The notes: generated from the sequence alone by a model not told the origin. DNA of 64,000 nt from CAZJVD01 sp964549505 (GCA_964549505.1 CAZJVD010000001.1:495868-559867); one strand, 5' to 3'. Counted from the first letter of the stretch, positions 53,663 to 61,060 are shown. Numbers and translations: made by a program.

Positions 53663-54814
53663 TCAAGGATCGCAGTGTGAGGGCAAATAGGTCGAAGGGT
53701 CAGAGAGCTTGAAATCGCTCGATGAATTAGGGCTCCAAACCAAAGCATCAAACATTTCCGGCAATAAGCTATCGCTTCTGTAAGGAAAATCATCCCGATG
53801 AAATCGCGTTTCATCAGTGAAGTTGTCTAAGCCCTTATCCACACTGACGCTGGAAAAAGGTTCGAGTTCCACGCCAAAATCTTGGTTGGCATATCTCTTT
53901 GATTGCCGCCGATTAAACTCAAATGCCCCCAAAGGAATGTTTTCTTCGTCCTCATCAAAGGCCACGGTTTTTGTACGGCCTCTGGCATCAGGGGCCATCT
54001 TCAAAAAACTTTCAAACCACGACAAGGAATTCCAATCTGAGGTCCACCGGTCTTCGTCGATTCGATGGGGCATGCAACCTTCGATGTGCTTTACTAGATG
54101 CCCATAGTGGTAAAACACGATCGCTTTATCGTCTTTGCCCATGCGGTTCCATACATTGTTAAAAAATCGATGAGCAGTGCCGCTCTCCCTATCTATGGAC
54201 TGCACCAGTGCGTAGGCTCGTGAGTAGTGCGGTGGGAGCTCGCAGTTTCCCGGTGTGTAGTTCTTGCTCGAAGTAGCGGCGGAATCTGCAAAAGAACTCA
54301 ATTCATCAACTGAAGTGACTATCAATTTATTTGCGGGCGGCCTTCTTGCGTTTATGTCTCTGATCTTAGGCATGAAGTAGAAAATCAAATGAGCCCAATT
54401 GCGGCTCATGCAAAAAGAGTATTTATACGGATCACTGACAGCGACTTCAGAGTGCTCTGCCAATGATTCTGCAAGTGGTACTATCGAAAGATCTTCATAA
54501 AAACCAGCTTCGGTGTGAAAGCGTTCAATAACGACATATTTCAGTTTCGGATCATCGCCAACCACGTCGAGAAGATCGGTTATGTATTTAAGCGTCCGCC
54601 ACTGCGAATGATTGGGCTCTCCGAGAGCGAGGATCTGATTCTCGTTGTAAAGTTTCAGCAAGAGCTCGGAAGGAGCGGCCCTATTCTTATCAAAGATGGA
54701 GTTTTCGTCCAATTCGGCGTTTGCGGCGGCGGCAGTAGAAAATAACAATAAGAGATACAAACACCTGGTCAGGCATCTGGATACAACACTGTTTTCTCTT
54801 TTGTTGCCGGTCAT
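53663..54814 (-). CDS. Secreted protein, possibly esterase-like
   Basis: About 383 residues with a signal peptide (CLYLLLLFSTAAAANA). The segment ILALGEPNHSQWRTLKYITDLL, then YVVIERFHTEAGF, is reminiscent of the LGE-x-H and E-R motifs of the erythromycin-esterase/ChaN-like superfamily, but the match is short and the call is tentative. A conserved-looking IVFYHYGHLVKHIEG follows. The start is placed at the second ATG (54814) to give a good leader. Confidence 0.5.
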   Translation of the reverse strand: MTGNKRENSVVSRCLTRCLYLLLLFSTAAAANAELDENSIFDKNRAAPSELLLKLYNENQILALGEPNHSQWRTLKYITDLLDVVGDDPKLKYVVIERFHTEAGFYEDLSIVPLAESLAEHSEVAVSDPYKYSFCMSRNWAHLIFYFMPKIRDINARRPPANKLIVTSVDELSSFADSAATSSKNYTPGNCELPPHYSRAYALVQSIDRESGTAHRFFNNVWNRMGKDDKAIVFYHYGHLVKHIEGCMPHRIDEDRWTSDWNSLSWFESFLKMAPDARGRTKTVAFDEDEENIPLGAFEFNRRQSKRYANQDFGVELEPFSSVSVDKGLDNFTDETRFHRDDFPYRSDSLLPEMFDALVWSPNSSSDFKLSDPSTYLPSHCDP

Positions 54815-54879
54815 ACTTGGGGCCGACCAATAGCAGTATCCCGTCAACCCGTCAAAGTCGGCATCCCGAAACCAGATCG

Positions 54880-55200
54880 TTACCGAACGCGTTGAAAATT
54901 ATCCGAGTGACAAAATGTCTGGACGTCGACGACGCCCTTATCGTGATGAAGAAACTTGCCTTCGTTTTCTGAGGCTTGTTTCTTATAGTATGCTTCTGCC
55001 CAGCGCTTGTTTGTTTGTTCAGCGTCTTGGCCTTTCCAGGACAAAGGATTTGATTTTTCGATTCCGACGGGTTCGCCGTCCTTATCAACGAAAACCTGTA
55101 CGCACTCGATAACAACGATGTCTTCGATGGCGTAGGCAAACGTGGTCATTCCAAGCGTTGCAAAAAAAAGGGCCGACAAGTTAAGGCTAAAAAGTTTCAC
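54880..55200 (-). CDS. Small secreted protein, unknown function
   Basis: A 106-residue protein from a GTG at 55200 with AAGGAG 7 bases upstream, giving signal peptide KLFSLNLSALFFATLGMTTFAYA. The mature part (IEDIVVIECVQVFVDKDGEPVG) has two Cys. The longer frame to 55260 begins with non-leader residues. A second open frame on the same strand (54852-55139) is a shadow. Confidence 0.6.
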   Translation of the reverse strand: MKLFSLNLSALFFATLGMTTFAYAIEDIVVIECVQVFVDKDGEPVGIEKSNPLSWKGQDAEQTNKRWAEAYYKKQASENEGKFLHHDKGVVDVQTFCHSDNFQRVR

Positions 55201-55337
55201 AATCAATCTCCTTTGAGTGAGTTTGTTGGATGAATGACGGATTACTACTACAGGTAGCACAGGGAGTAAAATATTAAACCACTATCATGTATTAAAGGTA
55301 AGGCACGGCATCGCCAGCCGAAATACTGTTCTGTATT

Positions 55338-55394
55338 CGGTACCCGGCAATCGGTTAACAGCATTCGGAATTAAATTCAGAATGCTGGGTACCG
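55338..55394. repeat. Nested palindromes around a GTTAAC core
   Basis: CGGTACCC (55338-55345) pairs with GGGTACCG (55387-55394). Inside it, CAGCATTC (55359-55366) pairs with GAATGCTG (55380-55387). GTTAAC occurs twice. A related sequence (ATACCGTTAACCGTATTC) lies at 58428-58445. Confidence 0.6.
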
Positions 55395-55423
55395 TTAACG
55401 ATATTCGGGGTACAGGACTTGGG

Positions 55424-55472
55424 AATGGCTGGGCAGGTTGGACGAGTTTAGAACCTGGTGCAGAAGCCTGGC
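55424..55472 (+). repeat. Island repeat, copy C (first half only)
   Basis: AATGGCTGGGCAGGTTGGAC continues to GAACCTGGTGCAGAAGCCTGG and then departs from the consensus. CAGGTT and AACCTG can pair across a 12-base loop in this copy. Confidence 0.85.
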
Positions 55473-55560
55473 AGCGTGAATATTCTAAATAACGAATTTA
55501 TCGCGGGGGCGCCGATTCTGAAAGACGGGCTGCAGGATACACAACATTTGAATATTAATT

Positions 55561-55579
55561 CTGGGCATGCTATGCCCAG
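55561..55579. repeat. 8-bp palindrome before the lipoprotein gene
   Basis: CTGGGCAT and ATGCCCAG flank GCT and end 4 bases before the ATG at 55583. A hairpin here would cover the ribosome-binding region. Confidence 0.5.
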
Positions 55580-55582
55580 GGG

Positions 55583-55960
55583 ATGAGATCCAAATATTAT
55601 GCGGGCATATTGCTTTCGATTTTCATAGGTTCCGGTTGCGCAACGGGTCCTACTTTACCACTCGATCCGGAGGCTAAGAGTGTAATTGTTGTTGAGTACC
55701 TAAATCCAGCGACAAAGGCGGAACTTACGGAGATCGACATGGTTTCATGCGAACTCGGAATGAATTCGAGGTCACAAGAAGACAATATTGCTGGATGCAA
55801 AAATAAGTTGCGAAACGAAGCTAAAAAAATCGGTGGATCAGTTGTGCTTTTAGAACCAGAAAAACAGCAGATGGGTAAAGACCATCATGATCGCTTATTT
55901 GGTAATCGGTATTGTCCGAATTGTATTAAATTGCGTGGTATTGTTTTTGCCGAAAAGTGA
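55583..55960 (+). CDS. DUF4156-like lipoprotein
   Basis: A 125-residue lipoprotein with lipobox IGSGC. The mature part has CELGMNSRSQEDNIAGCKNKLRNEAKKIGGSVVLLE, which resembles the small lipoprotein family DUF4156, and a closing CPNC pair. The GGGG before the ATG is unusually close. The only plus-strand gene in this unit, it follows repeat C. Confidence 0.65.
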   Translation: MRSKYYAGILLSIFIGSGCATGPTLPLDPEAKSVIVVEYLNPATKAELTEIDMVSCELGMNSRSQEDNIAGCKNKLRNEAKKIGGSVVLLEPEKQQMGKDHHDRLFGNRYCPNCIKLRGIVFAEK

Positions 55961-56034
55961 ACTCCGACGGACTTTTGTTTTGGATCTGTCGCCAAAGCAA
56001 TAGGTAAAAAAGGATCCTAGATATGAGTCCCGTC

Positions 56035-56069
56035 CAAATTGCGCATACAGTTCTCCGTTAGTGATAATC
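56035..56069. repeat. 35-bp fragment shared with the higBA junction
   Basis: Bases 56035-56069 match 57002-57036 at 34 of 35 positions. At 57 kb the sequence spans the start of higA and the end of the higB remnant. Here it is a stranded fragment directly abutting the duplicated RHH/DUF4160 segment, so it marks an old recombination junction. Confidence 0.85.
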
Positions 56070-56072
56070 TTG

Positions 56073-56321
56073 CTATGCGCGCTTTTTCTGAAGCTGCTTC
56101 TCGATCTTGGTGACCCGCTCCTCAAGGCTAGTTTCATTCATAAAAACTTCCCTGAGTTTTTGATTGATAAGAGTTTGATAGGGGATATGTCGTTTAGCGG
56201 CAACTTTCCGAATTTCGTCAACTACATCGAGATCAACAAACATGTTCACGCGGAATTTTCCGTGCTTTGGGTTAAATTCATTAGGACCGATTTCAATGCT
56301 GCCAGTTTTAATTTTTTTCAT
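56073..56321 (-). CDS. RHH-type protein, copy 2 (putative antitoxin)
   Basis: An 82-residue RHH/CopG-like protein identical to copy 1. It overlaps the 3' end of the DUF4160 gene by 14 bases, as is usual in toxin-antitoxin pairs. Here the partner is intact, so this is probably the functional copy. Confidence 0.75.
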   Translation of the reverse strand: MKKIKTGSIEIGPNEFNPKHGKFRVNMFVDLDVVDEIRKVAAKRHIPYQTLINQKLREVFMNETSLEERVTKIEKQLQKKRA

Positions 56322-56550
56322 GATAATTCTTCCATTCAACCATTAATTCATCTCTTCGTTTGATCACTTCGCCTAGGATTCGATCCAGTGTCCCTTGAGA
56401 GTAATCTGTTTCATCATCCATAAAGTCCATGGTCAACAGATTGATCCGAACACTTGAACCATTTCCCTCAACATGAACATGCGGAGGATTGTGGTCATTG
56501 GCGTTGACTTTAAATTTCAAGGACTCAAAGATGAAAACCACGGGCGACAT
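56308..56550 (-). CDS. DUF4160 protein (putative toxin-antitoxin partner), intact copy
   Basis: An 80-residue protein beginning MSPVVFIF with the DUF4160 signature NDHNPPHVHVEGNGSSVRI. DUF4160 genes are regularly adjacent to small RHH or DUF2442 genes and are thought to be toxin-antitoxin components. An upstream in-frame GTG at 56565 is possible. It overlaps the RHH gene. Confidence 0.8.
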   Translation of the reverse strand: MSPVVFIFESLKFKVNANDHNPPHVHVEGNGSSVRINLLTMDFMDDETDYSQGTLDRILGEVIKRRDELMVEWKNYHEKN

Positions 56551-56671
56551 GTGCATGTTATACACATTTAATGGGTATAAATCAATGCTTTGTTATGTAA
56601 GGAGCGCTTTATGGGTGCTGTGGCTCTGAGGCGCCACGATACGCCTCGGCGCCGAGGAGCGCCTGCGGCGA

Positions 56672-56718
56672 AATAGCTGGGCAGGTTGGATGAGTTTAGA
56701 ACCTGGTGCAGAAGCCGA
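56672..56718 (+). repeat. Island repeat, copy D (first half only)
   Basis: AATAGCTGGGCAGGTTGGAT continues to GAACCTGGTGCAGAAGCCG. It ends 8 bases to the left of the higA stop codon. Confidence 0.85.
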
Positions 56719-56725
56719 GCGTAGG

Positions 56726-57013
56726 CTACGCGACTATAGGCTTCGGAAGCTTCCCAGTTTTCTTGCGAGCTTTGTGAAGATCAACGGCCTTTTGAGCGTT
56801 CAACCAAAAGTCTGCGGAGTTGCCAAACGCAGCGCTTAGCTTAAGGGCCATCTCAGCGGTCACGGCCGTCCGTTCATTGATGATTCGGTTGATCACCTTA
56901 ACGTCACAGCCGATATGTTTCGCGAGCGCATTCTGAGTAAGGTTCAAGGGTTTCAGAAACTCCTCAGCCAGGATTTCTCCAGGGCTAGTTGGTTTACGAG
57001 ACAAATTACGCAT
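56726..57013 (-). CDS. higA: HigA-family antitoxin (XRE domain)
   Basis: A 95-residue HigA from the ATG at 57013. It has PTSPGEILAEEFLKPLNLTQ, the HTH ALAKHIGCDVKVINRIINERTAVTAEMALKLSAAFG and the tail DFWLNAQKAVDLHKA. It neutralises HigB and represses the operon. The upstream higB is broken, so this antitoxin is an orphan. The longer frame reaching 57133 is higB sequence read in a wrong frame. Confidence 0.9.
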   Translation of the reverse strand: MRNLSRKPTSPGEILAEEFLKPLNLTQNALAKHIGCDVKVINRIINERTAVTAEMALKLSAAFGNSADFWLNAQKAVDLHKARKKTGKLPKPIVA

Positions 57014-57024
57014 ACAGTTCTCCG

Positions 57025-57176
57025 TTAGTGATAATCCGTAATCTCGACTTCTGTGGGTCCGGCATCGGTCTATCGAAATACAATCCGCCACTGACATTTG
57101 CCCAGCCGACCTTTCCAGTTTTCCCCGTCTCAAAAAACACGCGTGTGTTCTTGTCCGCGAAGGACTGAATAGCCAC
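57025..57176 (-). pseudogene. higB: HigB toxin remnant (deletion, frameshift and nonsense codon)
   Basis: The N-terminal part reads VAIQSFADKNTRVFFETGKTGKVGWANVS, a HigB start. The C-terminal part is in another frame and reads WRIVFR, stop, TDAGPTEVEITDYH, the usual HigB end with the conserved Trp codon changed to TAG. About 45 residues between them are missing. Confidence 0.85.
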
Positions 57177-57185
57177 AGAAGAATA

Positions 57186-57217
57186 ATACCTTCATTGGGT
57201 ATACCTTGTTAAGGTAT
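57186..57217. promoter_or_regulatory. higBA operator candidate (ATACCTT boxes)
   Basis: ATACCTT occurs at 57186-57192 and 57201-57207. The latter pairs with AAGGTAT at 57211-57217 across GTT. This lies 10 bases before the higB remnant start and is the likely HigA binding region. Confidence 0.6.
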
Positions 57218-57314
57218 TATGACTGGGCAGATTGGACGAGTTTAGAACTTGGTGCCGAGGGTTGGCCGCTTAGAGTGGCGAGTTGTGTTGCGGCGCAAAC
57301 TTTGCTTAGATCGG
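57218..57314 (+). repeat. Island repeat, copy E (full length, 97 bp)
   Basis: TATGACTGGGCAGATTGGAC continues through GCCGCTTAGAGTGGC (a small hairpin) and TTGCGGCGCAA, ending CTTAGATCGG. It is 97 bp like copies B, F and G, and ends 4 bases before the ATG of the lipoprotein gene. Confidence 0.92.
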
Positions 57315-57318
57315 TTCC

Positions 57319-57849
57319 ATGCTGCGTTCTAAAATGCTCTTTCTGCTAGTGATGGTTGGTGCCCTATATTCCGTTGGTTGCACGAAGAAGTCGTCTGAAG
57401 GGGATGTGCTTCATGTCGACAAAGGCTTTTCTTTTCCCAAAGACTTTCCTCCTGATCCTGGTGAAGTAGGAAAAAAGACCATTGAAGGCGTAGATTCGGA
57501 CCGCGATGGCGTACGAGACGATGTTCAACGATGGATTTACGCTCGCTTTCCGGATGATGAATCGAAGCGCAAAGCGTTGGGACAGATGGCTCGTTCTTAC
57601 CAAGCCGATCTGGTTGTCGGTCCCGATGACAAGGATCTGGACGCGATCAATCGAGAAACCAACCAAGCACTTGCATGCATGGAGAAGAGATTCCCAAAGG
57701 GGATCGAGGATGTGGTTGAGGGAGAATACGTTCAAGCTAAAGTTCTCAATACTCGTCAGCGCACCGAACAGTTCCTGAGAACGAGTTCCAGGTTTAGTGG
57801 TCGAACCTTAGGGGGTGGATACGATGGCCCTACACCATGTGATCCATAG
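57319..57849 (+). CDS. Lipoprotein with Ca-binding-like loop, copy 1
   Basis: A 176-residue lipoprotein (lipobox YSVGC). A DSDRDGVRDDVQRWI segment resembles the Ca2+-binding loop of dockerin/TSP3 repeats. The C-terminus is DGPTPCDP. It is about 80% identical to 60527-61060. The last 26 bases overlap the hydrolase-gene start. It could be a chaperone, anchor or immunity partner for the secreted hydrolase (inference). Confidence 0.75.
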   Translation: MLRSKMLFLLVMVGALYSVGCTKKSSEGDVLHVDKGFSFPKDFPPDPGEVGKKTIEGVDSDRDGVRDDVQRWIYARFPDDESKRKALGQMARSYQADLVVGPDDKDLDAINRETNQALACMEKRFPKGIEDVVEGEYVQAKVLNTRQRTEQFLRTSSRFSGRTLGGGYDGPTPCDP

Positions 57850-58315
57850 ATTTTTATCCTTCGTCGTGACCCTCTCGGGACTCTTTATCGCTAGCGCAAG
57901 CGCTCAGCCATGTCGTGGAACTGGAACAGTCGTCTTTTATGGTAACGGCATGTTCAATTCTTTTGCAGAAGCAAATAAAGGTCGTAACAAGTTGAAGTCA
58001 GTTCTTGCAGGCACCCTTTCAGCCGACGAGATGACCAGAATAAAGTTCGACGTCGCTTATCAGGGTAGCGAGTCTGTGTTGTTGCAGTTTGCGGACGTTG
58101 CTGTTCAGAAGGGTGTGACCGAATTTGAGAATTTTTGGGCCTGGCTTTCGTCGCTTCAGGCAGCGCCTCAATGGTTTAAAGTTCCATTGGAGAACAGCTG
58201 GCGCGAATCCGGATGGCAGCGGGGCTTACTCAAGCGCAGCTTGCAAAAAAAGTGGGAACGACGGCATCTGCTATTAGCCGTTATGAGAGCGCAGAATATG
58301 ATCGTTATGAGCTGA
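57824..58315 (+). pseudogene. Secreted alpha/beta-hydrolase, copy 1, truncated by deletion
   Basis: The first 119 codons, including signal peptide and IFYGNGMFN-like motif (VVFYGNGMFN), parallel the intact gene at 61035. At TTTAAAG near 58181 the sequence switches to the middle of the XRE antitoxin gene in another frame and ends at 58315. The catalytic half is missing. Confidence 0.9.
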
Positions 58316-58401
58316 GGACGCTTCGAAAAATTGCCGAGGCCTGTGGGGGGAAATTTCAGTTAAGTTTGGAACCAGCACCAAAAAGAAGCCGTGCAGCTTA
58401 A
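58182..58401 (+). pseudogene. XRE antitoxin remnant fused to the hydrolase by the deletion
   Basis: Frame-correct homology to the antitoxin at 62830-63141 starts here (QAQLAKKVGTTASAISRYESAEYD through PAPKRSRAA). The N-terminal 35 codons are lost. An internal ATG at 58213 could in principle give a 62-residue HTH fragment. Confidence 0.85.
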
Positions 58402-58598
58402 TGAAAGTATCTTCTACGGAATTCCGAATACCGTTAACCGTATTCTGAATGTTTACGGGATAGATTGCGCATAAAATTCTCTACGAGACTGTTGAACAGC
58501 GTAAATTTAATACTTGGTTTTCTTGCGAAAACATTTATCTTTGACGCCTGGCGGCGTCGTTGCTATGGTCTCCCCGTTTGAATGCGGTGTATTTAAGA

Positions 58599-59639
58599 AT
58601 GAGATTTCTAGTTCTATTTCTTTTGTGCGCATTGACCGGCTCGGTCCAAGCTGCCACCGAAGAGTGCTCAAAATATCTCGATTTGACTGGAACGGCGGTT
58701 GTGGTTCGTGACTTACCCGTAACTTGGATGTCTGCGAATAACGCCGATATAAGAACGGCTGGCAAGTACGAGGGGTGGTCCAAAAGTCGAGGGGTAGAAC
58801 CGGACTCTTCAAAACTGACATCATTTTTGGGCGGTGACATCGTTCATCTTCGCCTTACCAAACTCTCGAATGGTTTACGTTATGTGACGATTCATAAGGA
58901 AGACGGTACCCAGATTTTTGATGATACTGCTTATCGCGGTCTTAGTCTTATTCCTCGTAGGGACAGCGGAATCCAAGATTCGCCTGCTGTTTCATCACCT
59001 GGAGAAGTTTATGATGCGGACCTCGGTGACGGCTTTTCATTAAGGATGACCTTGTCAGAACAAGAGAAAGGCCATGGACGTACATCGACCTTTGCGGAGA
59101 AAAGATATCGACGCCCAGATGGTACCCAAGTCGAACTTCATTACTCTATCAAACCAAAATCACCGATTGAAATCGAAGATCTCAATATCACCTACGAAGC
59201 TGTATCAAGTGCATCTACTCGCGCAGACATGGCGACGTGGACAGCTAAGGTTGTGCAAGCGAGATCGCAGTTCTATCAAGGTAGTCATCTCAAAAGTCTG
59301 ATAACGATTTCTTATCGTTTTGGCCAACAATGGGATCAAGTGAGTTTTTATTTTGGCCCGAATGGGAAACTTTTCCTCATTATGGCCAAAAGTAATATTC
59401 CCACACCCCACCCAGACTGGAGCGAGCCCAAATTTTTGAGGGCGATTGGGCAAGGCTCGGGTACATCGTTCCAGTACGGATGGTCCGATCCAGCAGCTGC
59501 GATTATTTTTAGAACGGTTTTCGGTAAAGACATTTCAACCCTCGAAAGACTTTCGCTCACTTCTGTTCAAAGTATATTAAATGCTGTTACCGAAGAAAAA
59601 TCTTTGAATCTGGTATCGTTACTTAGTTTTCGCAAATAG
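58599..59639 (+). CDS. Secreted protein, unknown function
   Basis: About 346 residues with a signal peptide (RFLVLFLLCALTGSVQA). The mature part is beta-rich, with only one or two Cys (EECSKYL). No family is recognised. It is the last gene of the unit between repeats E and F. A long frame start at 58560 gives a worse leader. A PEST-like Ser/Gly segment at about 120-135 may be a linker. Confidence 0.6.
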   Translation: MRFLVLFLLCALTGSVQAATEECSKYLDLTGTAVVVRDLPVTWMSANNADIRTAGKYEGWSKSRGVEPDSSKLTSFLGGDIVHLRLTKLSNGLRYVTIHKEDGTQIFDDTAYRGLSLIPRRDSGIQDSPAVSSPGEVYDADLGDGFSLRMTLSEQEKGHGRTSTFAEKRYRRPDGTQVELHYSIKPKSPIEIEDLNITYEAVSSASTRADMATWTAKVVQARSQFYQGSHLKSLITISYRFGQQWDQVSFYFGPNGKLFLIMAKSNIPTPHPDWSEPKFLRAIGQGSGTSFQYGWSDPAAAIIFRTVFGKDISTLERLSLTSVQSILNAVTEEKSLNLVSLLSFRK

Positions 59640-59643
59640 TTTG

Positions 59644-59740
59644 AAGGGCTGGGCAGAATGGACGAGTTTAGAGCTTTGTGTCGAGGGTTGGCCGCTTAGA
59701 GCGACGAGTTGTGTTGCGGCCGAGTTTTTCCTAAGTTTGC
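59644..59740 (+). repeat. Island repeat, copy F (full length, 97 bp)
   Basis: AAGGGCTGGGCAGAATGGAC continues through CCGCTTAGAGCGACG to CTAAGTTTGC. It begins 4 bases after the stop of the preceding gene. It is more diverged in the last 30 bases. Confidence 0.9.
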
Positions 59741-59797
59741 TCCCGCTTTGCGCCTGCGTGTTCAGTTTTTGTTTTGGATCTTTTCGCGAGTGACATA

Positions 59798-60139
59798 TCA
59801 GACGACTTTTTTGAGCTTCCTCTCAATGAATTTATTTAGGCTTTCGCCATCTACGTTCGCTCGGATTGCAAGTTCCCGATGGAGTTCTGGAGCGATTCGA
59901 AGCGGGATTTTCCCAGAAAACTTCTTCGATGCGATTGGATTGGGGAATGGTTTACCCCGCTCATCCAAAGAGGCTAGATAAGATTGAATGGCCTCCTGCG
60001 CATGAAGAGCTGCTTCTTCAAGCGTTGAACCATCCGTCACGCATCCGGGGAGCTCGGGAACCCTGGCGACATAACAGCGGTCCTCATCGCTCCAAGAAAT
60101 ATCTACGCGGTATTTGATCGGTGTTTTCTTTGATTTCAT
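59798..60139 (-). CDS. hicB: HicB-family antitoxin
   Basis: A 113-residue HicB. The degenerate RNase-H-like fold has YRVDISWSDEDRCYVARVPELPGCVTDGSTLEEAALHAQEAIQSYL. A C-terminal RHH DNA-binding domain follows (KIPLRIAPELHRELAIRANVDGESLNKFIERKL). Its ATG overlaps the HicA stop as ATGA. It sequesters HicA and represses the operon. Confidence 0.92.
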   Translation of the reverse strand: MKSKKTPIKYRVDISWSDEDRCYVARVPELPGCVTDGSTLEEAALHAQEAIQSYLASLDERGKPFPNPIASKKFSGKIPLRIAPELHRELAIRANVDGESLNKFIERKLKKVV

Positions 60140-60363
60140 TCTTCCTCCAGTAATGCCTTTTTCATCTCTTTGATTTGGTAGGGTTTCAAATCCACTCGGC
60201 CTACGATGATGGTGACAGACTGCGCACCGTCGCTCCAAGTCTGATGGCTACCTGCTTGACGCAAAGGATACCAGCCCAGCCGTCCGAGCAAAGTCAGTAG
60301 TTCATTGCCGTCAATCGTTCCGTTTTTAAGTTTGGCAAGGAGCTTGTCCGTCTTGCTCGTGAC
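60136..60363 (-). CDS. hicA: HicA-like mRNA interferase toxin (start codon unresolved)
   Basis: The frame reads TDKLLAKLKNGTIDGNELLT, then LLGRLGWYPLRQAGSHQTWSD and LKPYQIKEMKKALLEEE, a HicA with the catalytic His in GSHQ. No ATG, GTG or TTG lies at its beginning; the first homologous codon is about 60360 and the residue before is GTC. The -10 box ends only 7 bases upstream, so either the message is leaderless with a rare start, or the start codon has been lost. The ends given are for the homologous frame. Confidence 0.75.
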   Translation of the reverse strand, partial: VTSKTDKLLAKLKNGTIDGNELLTLLGRLGWYPLRQAGSHQTWSDGAQSVTIIVGRVDLKPYQIKEMKKALLEEE

Positions 60364-60369
60364 TGTATT

Positions 60370-60397
60370 ATGATATCAGTTTGATATCAAATGTCAA
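60370..60397 (-). promoter_or_regulatory. Promoter and operator of hicAB
   Basis: TTGACA (complement of 60392-60397), a 16-base spacer and TATCAT (complement of 60370-60375) make a strong minus-strand promoter. Two TGATATCA octamers overlap it and are the likely HicB binding sites. Confidence 0.75.
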
Positions 60398-60423
60398 GCT
60401 ATGGGTTCTCGAACCATTTGAAG

Positions 60424-60520
60424 AATGGCTGGGCAGGTTGGACGAGTTTAGAACTTGGTGCCGGGGTCTGGCCGCTTAGAGTGGCGAGTTGTGTTGCGGC
60501 GCAAACTTTGCTTAGATCGG
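60424..60520 (+). repeat. Island repeat, copy G (full length, 97 bp)
   Basis: AATGGCTGGGCAGGTTGGAC continues to CTTAGATCGG. Nearly identical to copy E. It ends 6 bases before the ATG of the lipoprotein gene, so both copies E and G sit at the same place relative to the same gene. Confidence 0.92.
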
Positions 60521-60526
60521 CCTCCA

Positions 60527-61060
60527 ATGCTGAAATTCAGAATGATTCTTTTGCTTGCTGCGACAATAACGACCTCGACCGACTGTAGTTGTAATAAGAA
60601 GGCGCCGGACGGAGACGCGCTTCATGTCGATCGAGGCTTTTCTTTTCCTAAAGGGTTTCCTCCTGATCCGGGTGAAGCAGGAAAAAAGACCGTTGTAGGC
60701 GTAGATTCGGACGGTGATGGCGTACGAGACGACGTTCAACGATGGATCTATGCTCGATATCCGGACGACGAATCAAAGCGCAAAGCTCTACGACAGATGG
60801 CTCGGTCTTATCAGGCTGATCTGATTGTCGGTCCTGACGATAAGGATCTAGACAAGATCGGGGAAGAAGCGGAACGCGCTCTTGCTTGTATGCGACAGAG
60901 ATTCTCTGCGGGAATAAAGGACGTCGTTGAAGGGGAGTACGTGCAAGCTAAGGTACTCAATACCGTTCAAAGGACTGAACAGTATCTGAGTATGACCGCC
61001 AGGTTTAGTGGGCGCACTTTGGGGGGTGGATACCATGGTCCGTCGCCGTGTGATCCCTAG
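60527..61060 (+). CDS. Lipoprotein with Ca-binding-like loop, copy 2
   Basis: A 177-residue protein starting MLKFRMILLLAATITTSTDC, with the lipid Cys near residue 20 (a second Cys follows at SCNKK). The loop VDSDGDGVRDDVQRWIYARY fits a Ca2+-binding TSP3/dockerin-like turn better than copy 1. The 26-base overlap with the hydrolase gene suggests coupled translation and a direct partner role. Confidence 0.78.
   Translation: MLKFRMILLLAATITTSTDCSCNKKAPDGDALHVDRGFSFPKGFPPDPGEAGKKTVVGVDSDGDGVRDDVQRWIYARYPDDESKRKALRQMARSYQADLIVGPDDKDLDKIGEEAERALACMRQRFSAGIKDVVEGEYVQAKVLNTVQRTEQYLSMTARFSGRTLGGGYHGPSPCDP

Larger units (their letters stand above)
55201..55582. other. Non-coding boundary zone with palindromes and repeat C
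   Basis: There are 382 bases without a gene. They hold a nested palindrome (55338-55394), repeat copy C (55424-55472) and a short palindrome at the right end. No terminator was found. Confidence 0.6.
56071..56615. repeat. Segmental duplication, copy 2 (RHH/DUF4160 unit)
   Basis: Nearly identical to 50921-51386, but with the complete DUF4160 gene. Its left edge abuts the 35-bp higBA fragment. To its right is a GC-rich stretch with a 14-bp perfect palindrome (56644-56657) and then repeat D. Confidence 0.9.

Noticed and set aside
54852..55139. 95-codon minus-strand frame overlapping 54880-55200
   Set aside because: The other frame has AAGGAG before a GTG and gives a good signal peptide; this one reads as Lys/Ser/Thr-rich noise.
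57013..57133. N-terminal extension of HigA to 57133
   Set aside because: These codons are the higB remnant read out of frame; normal HigA starts at the ATG at 57013.
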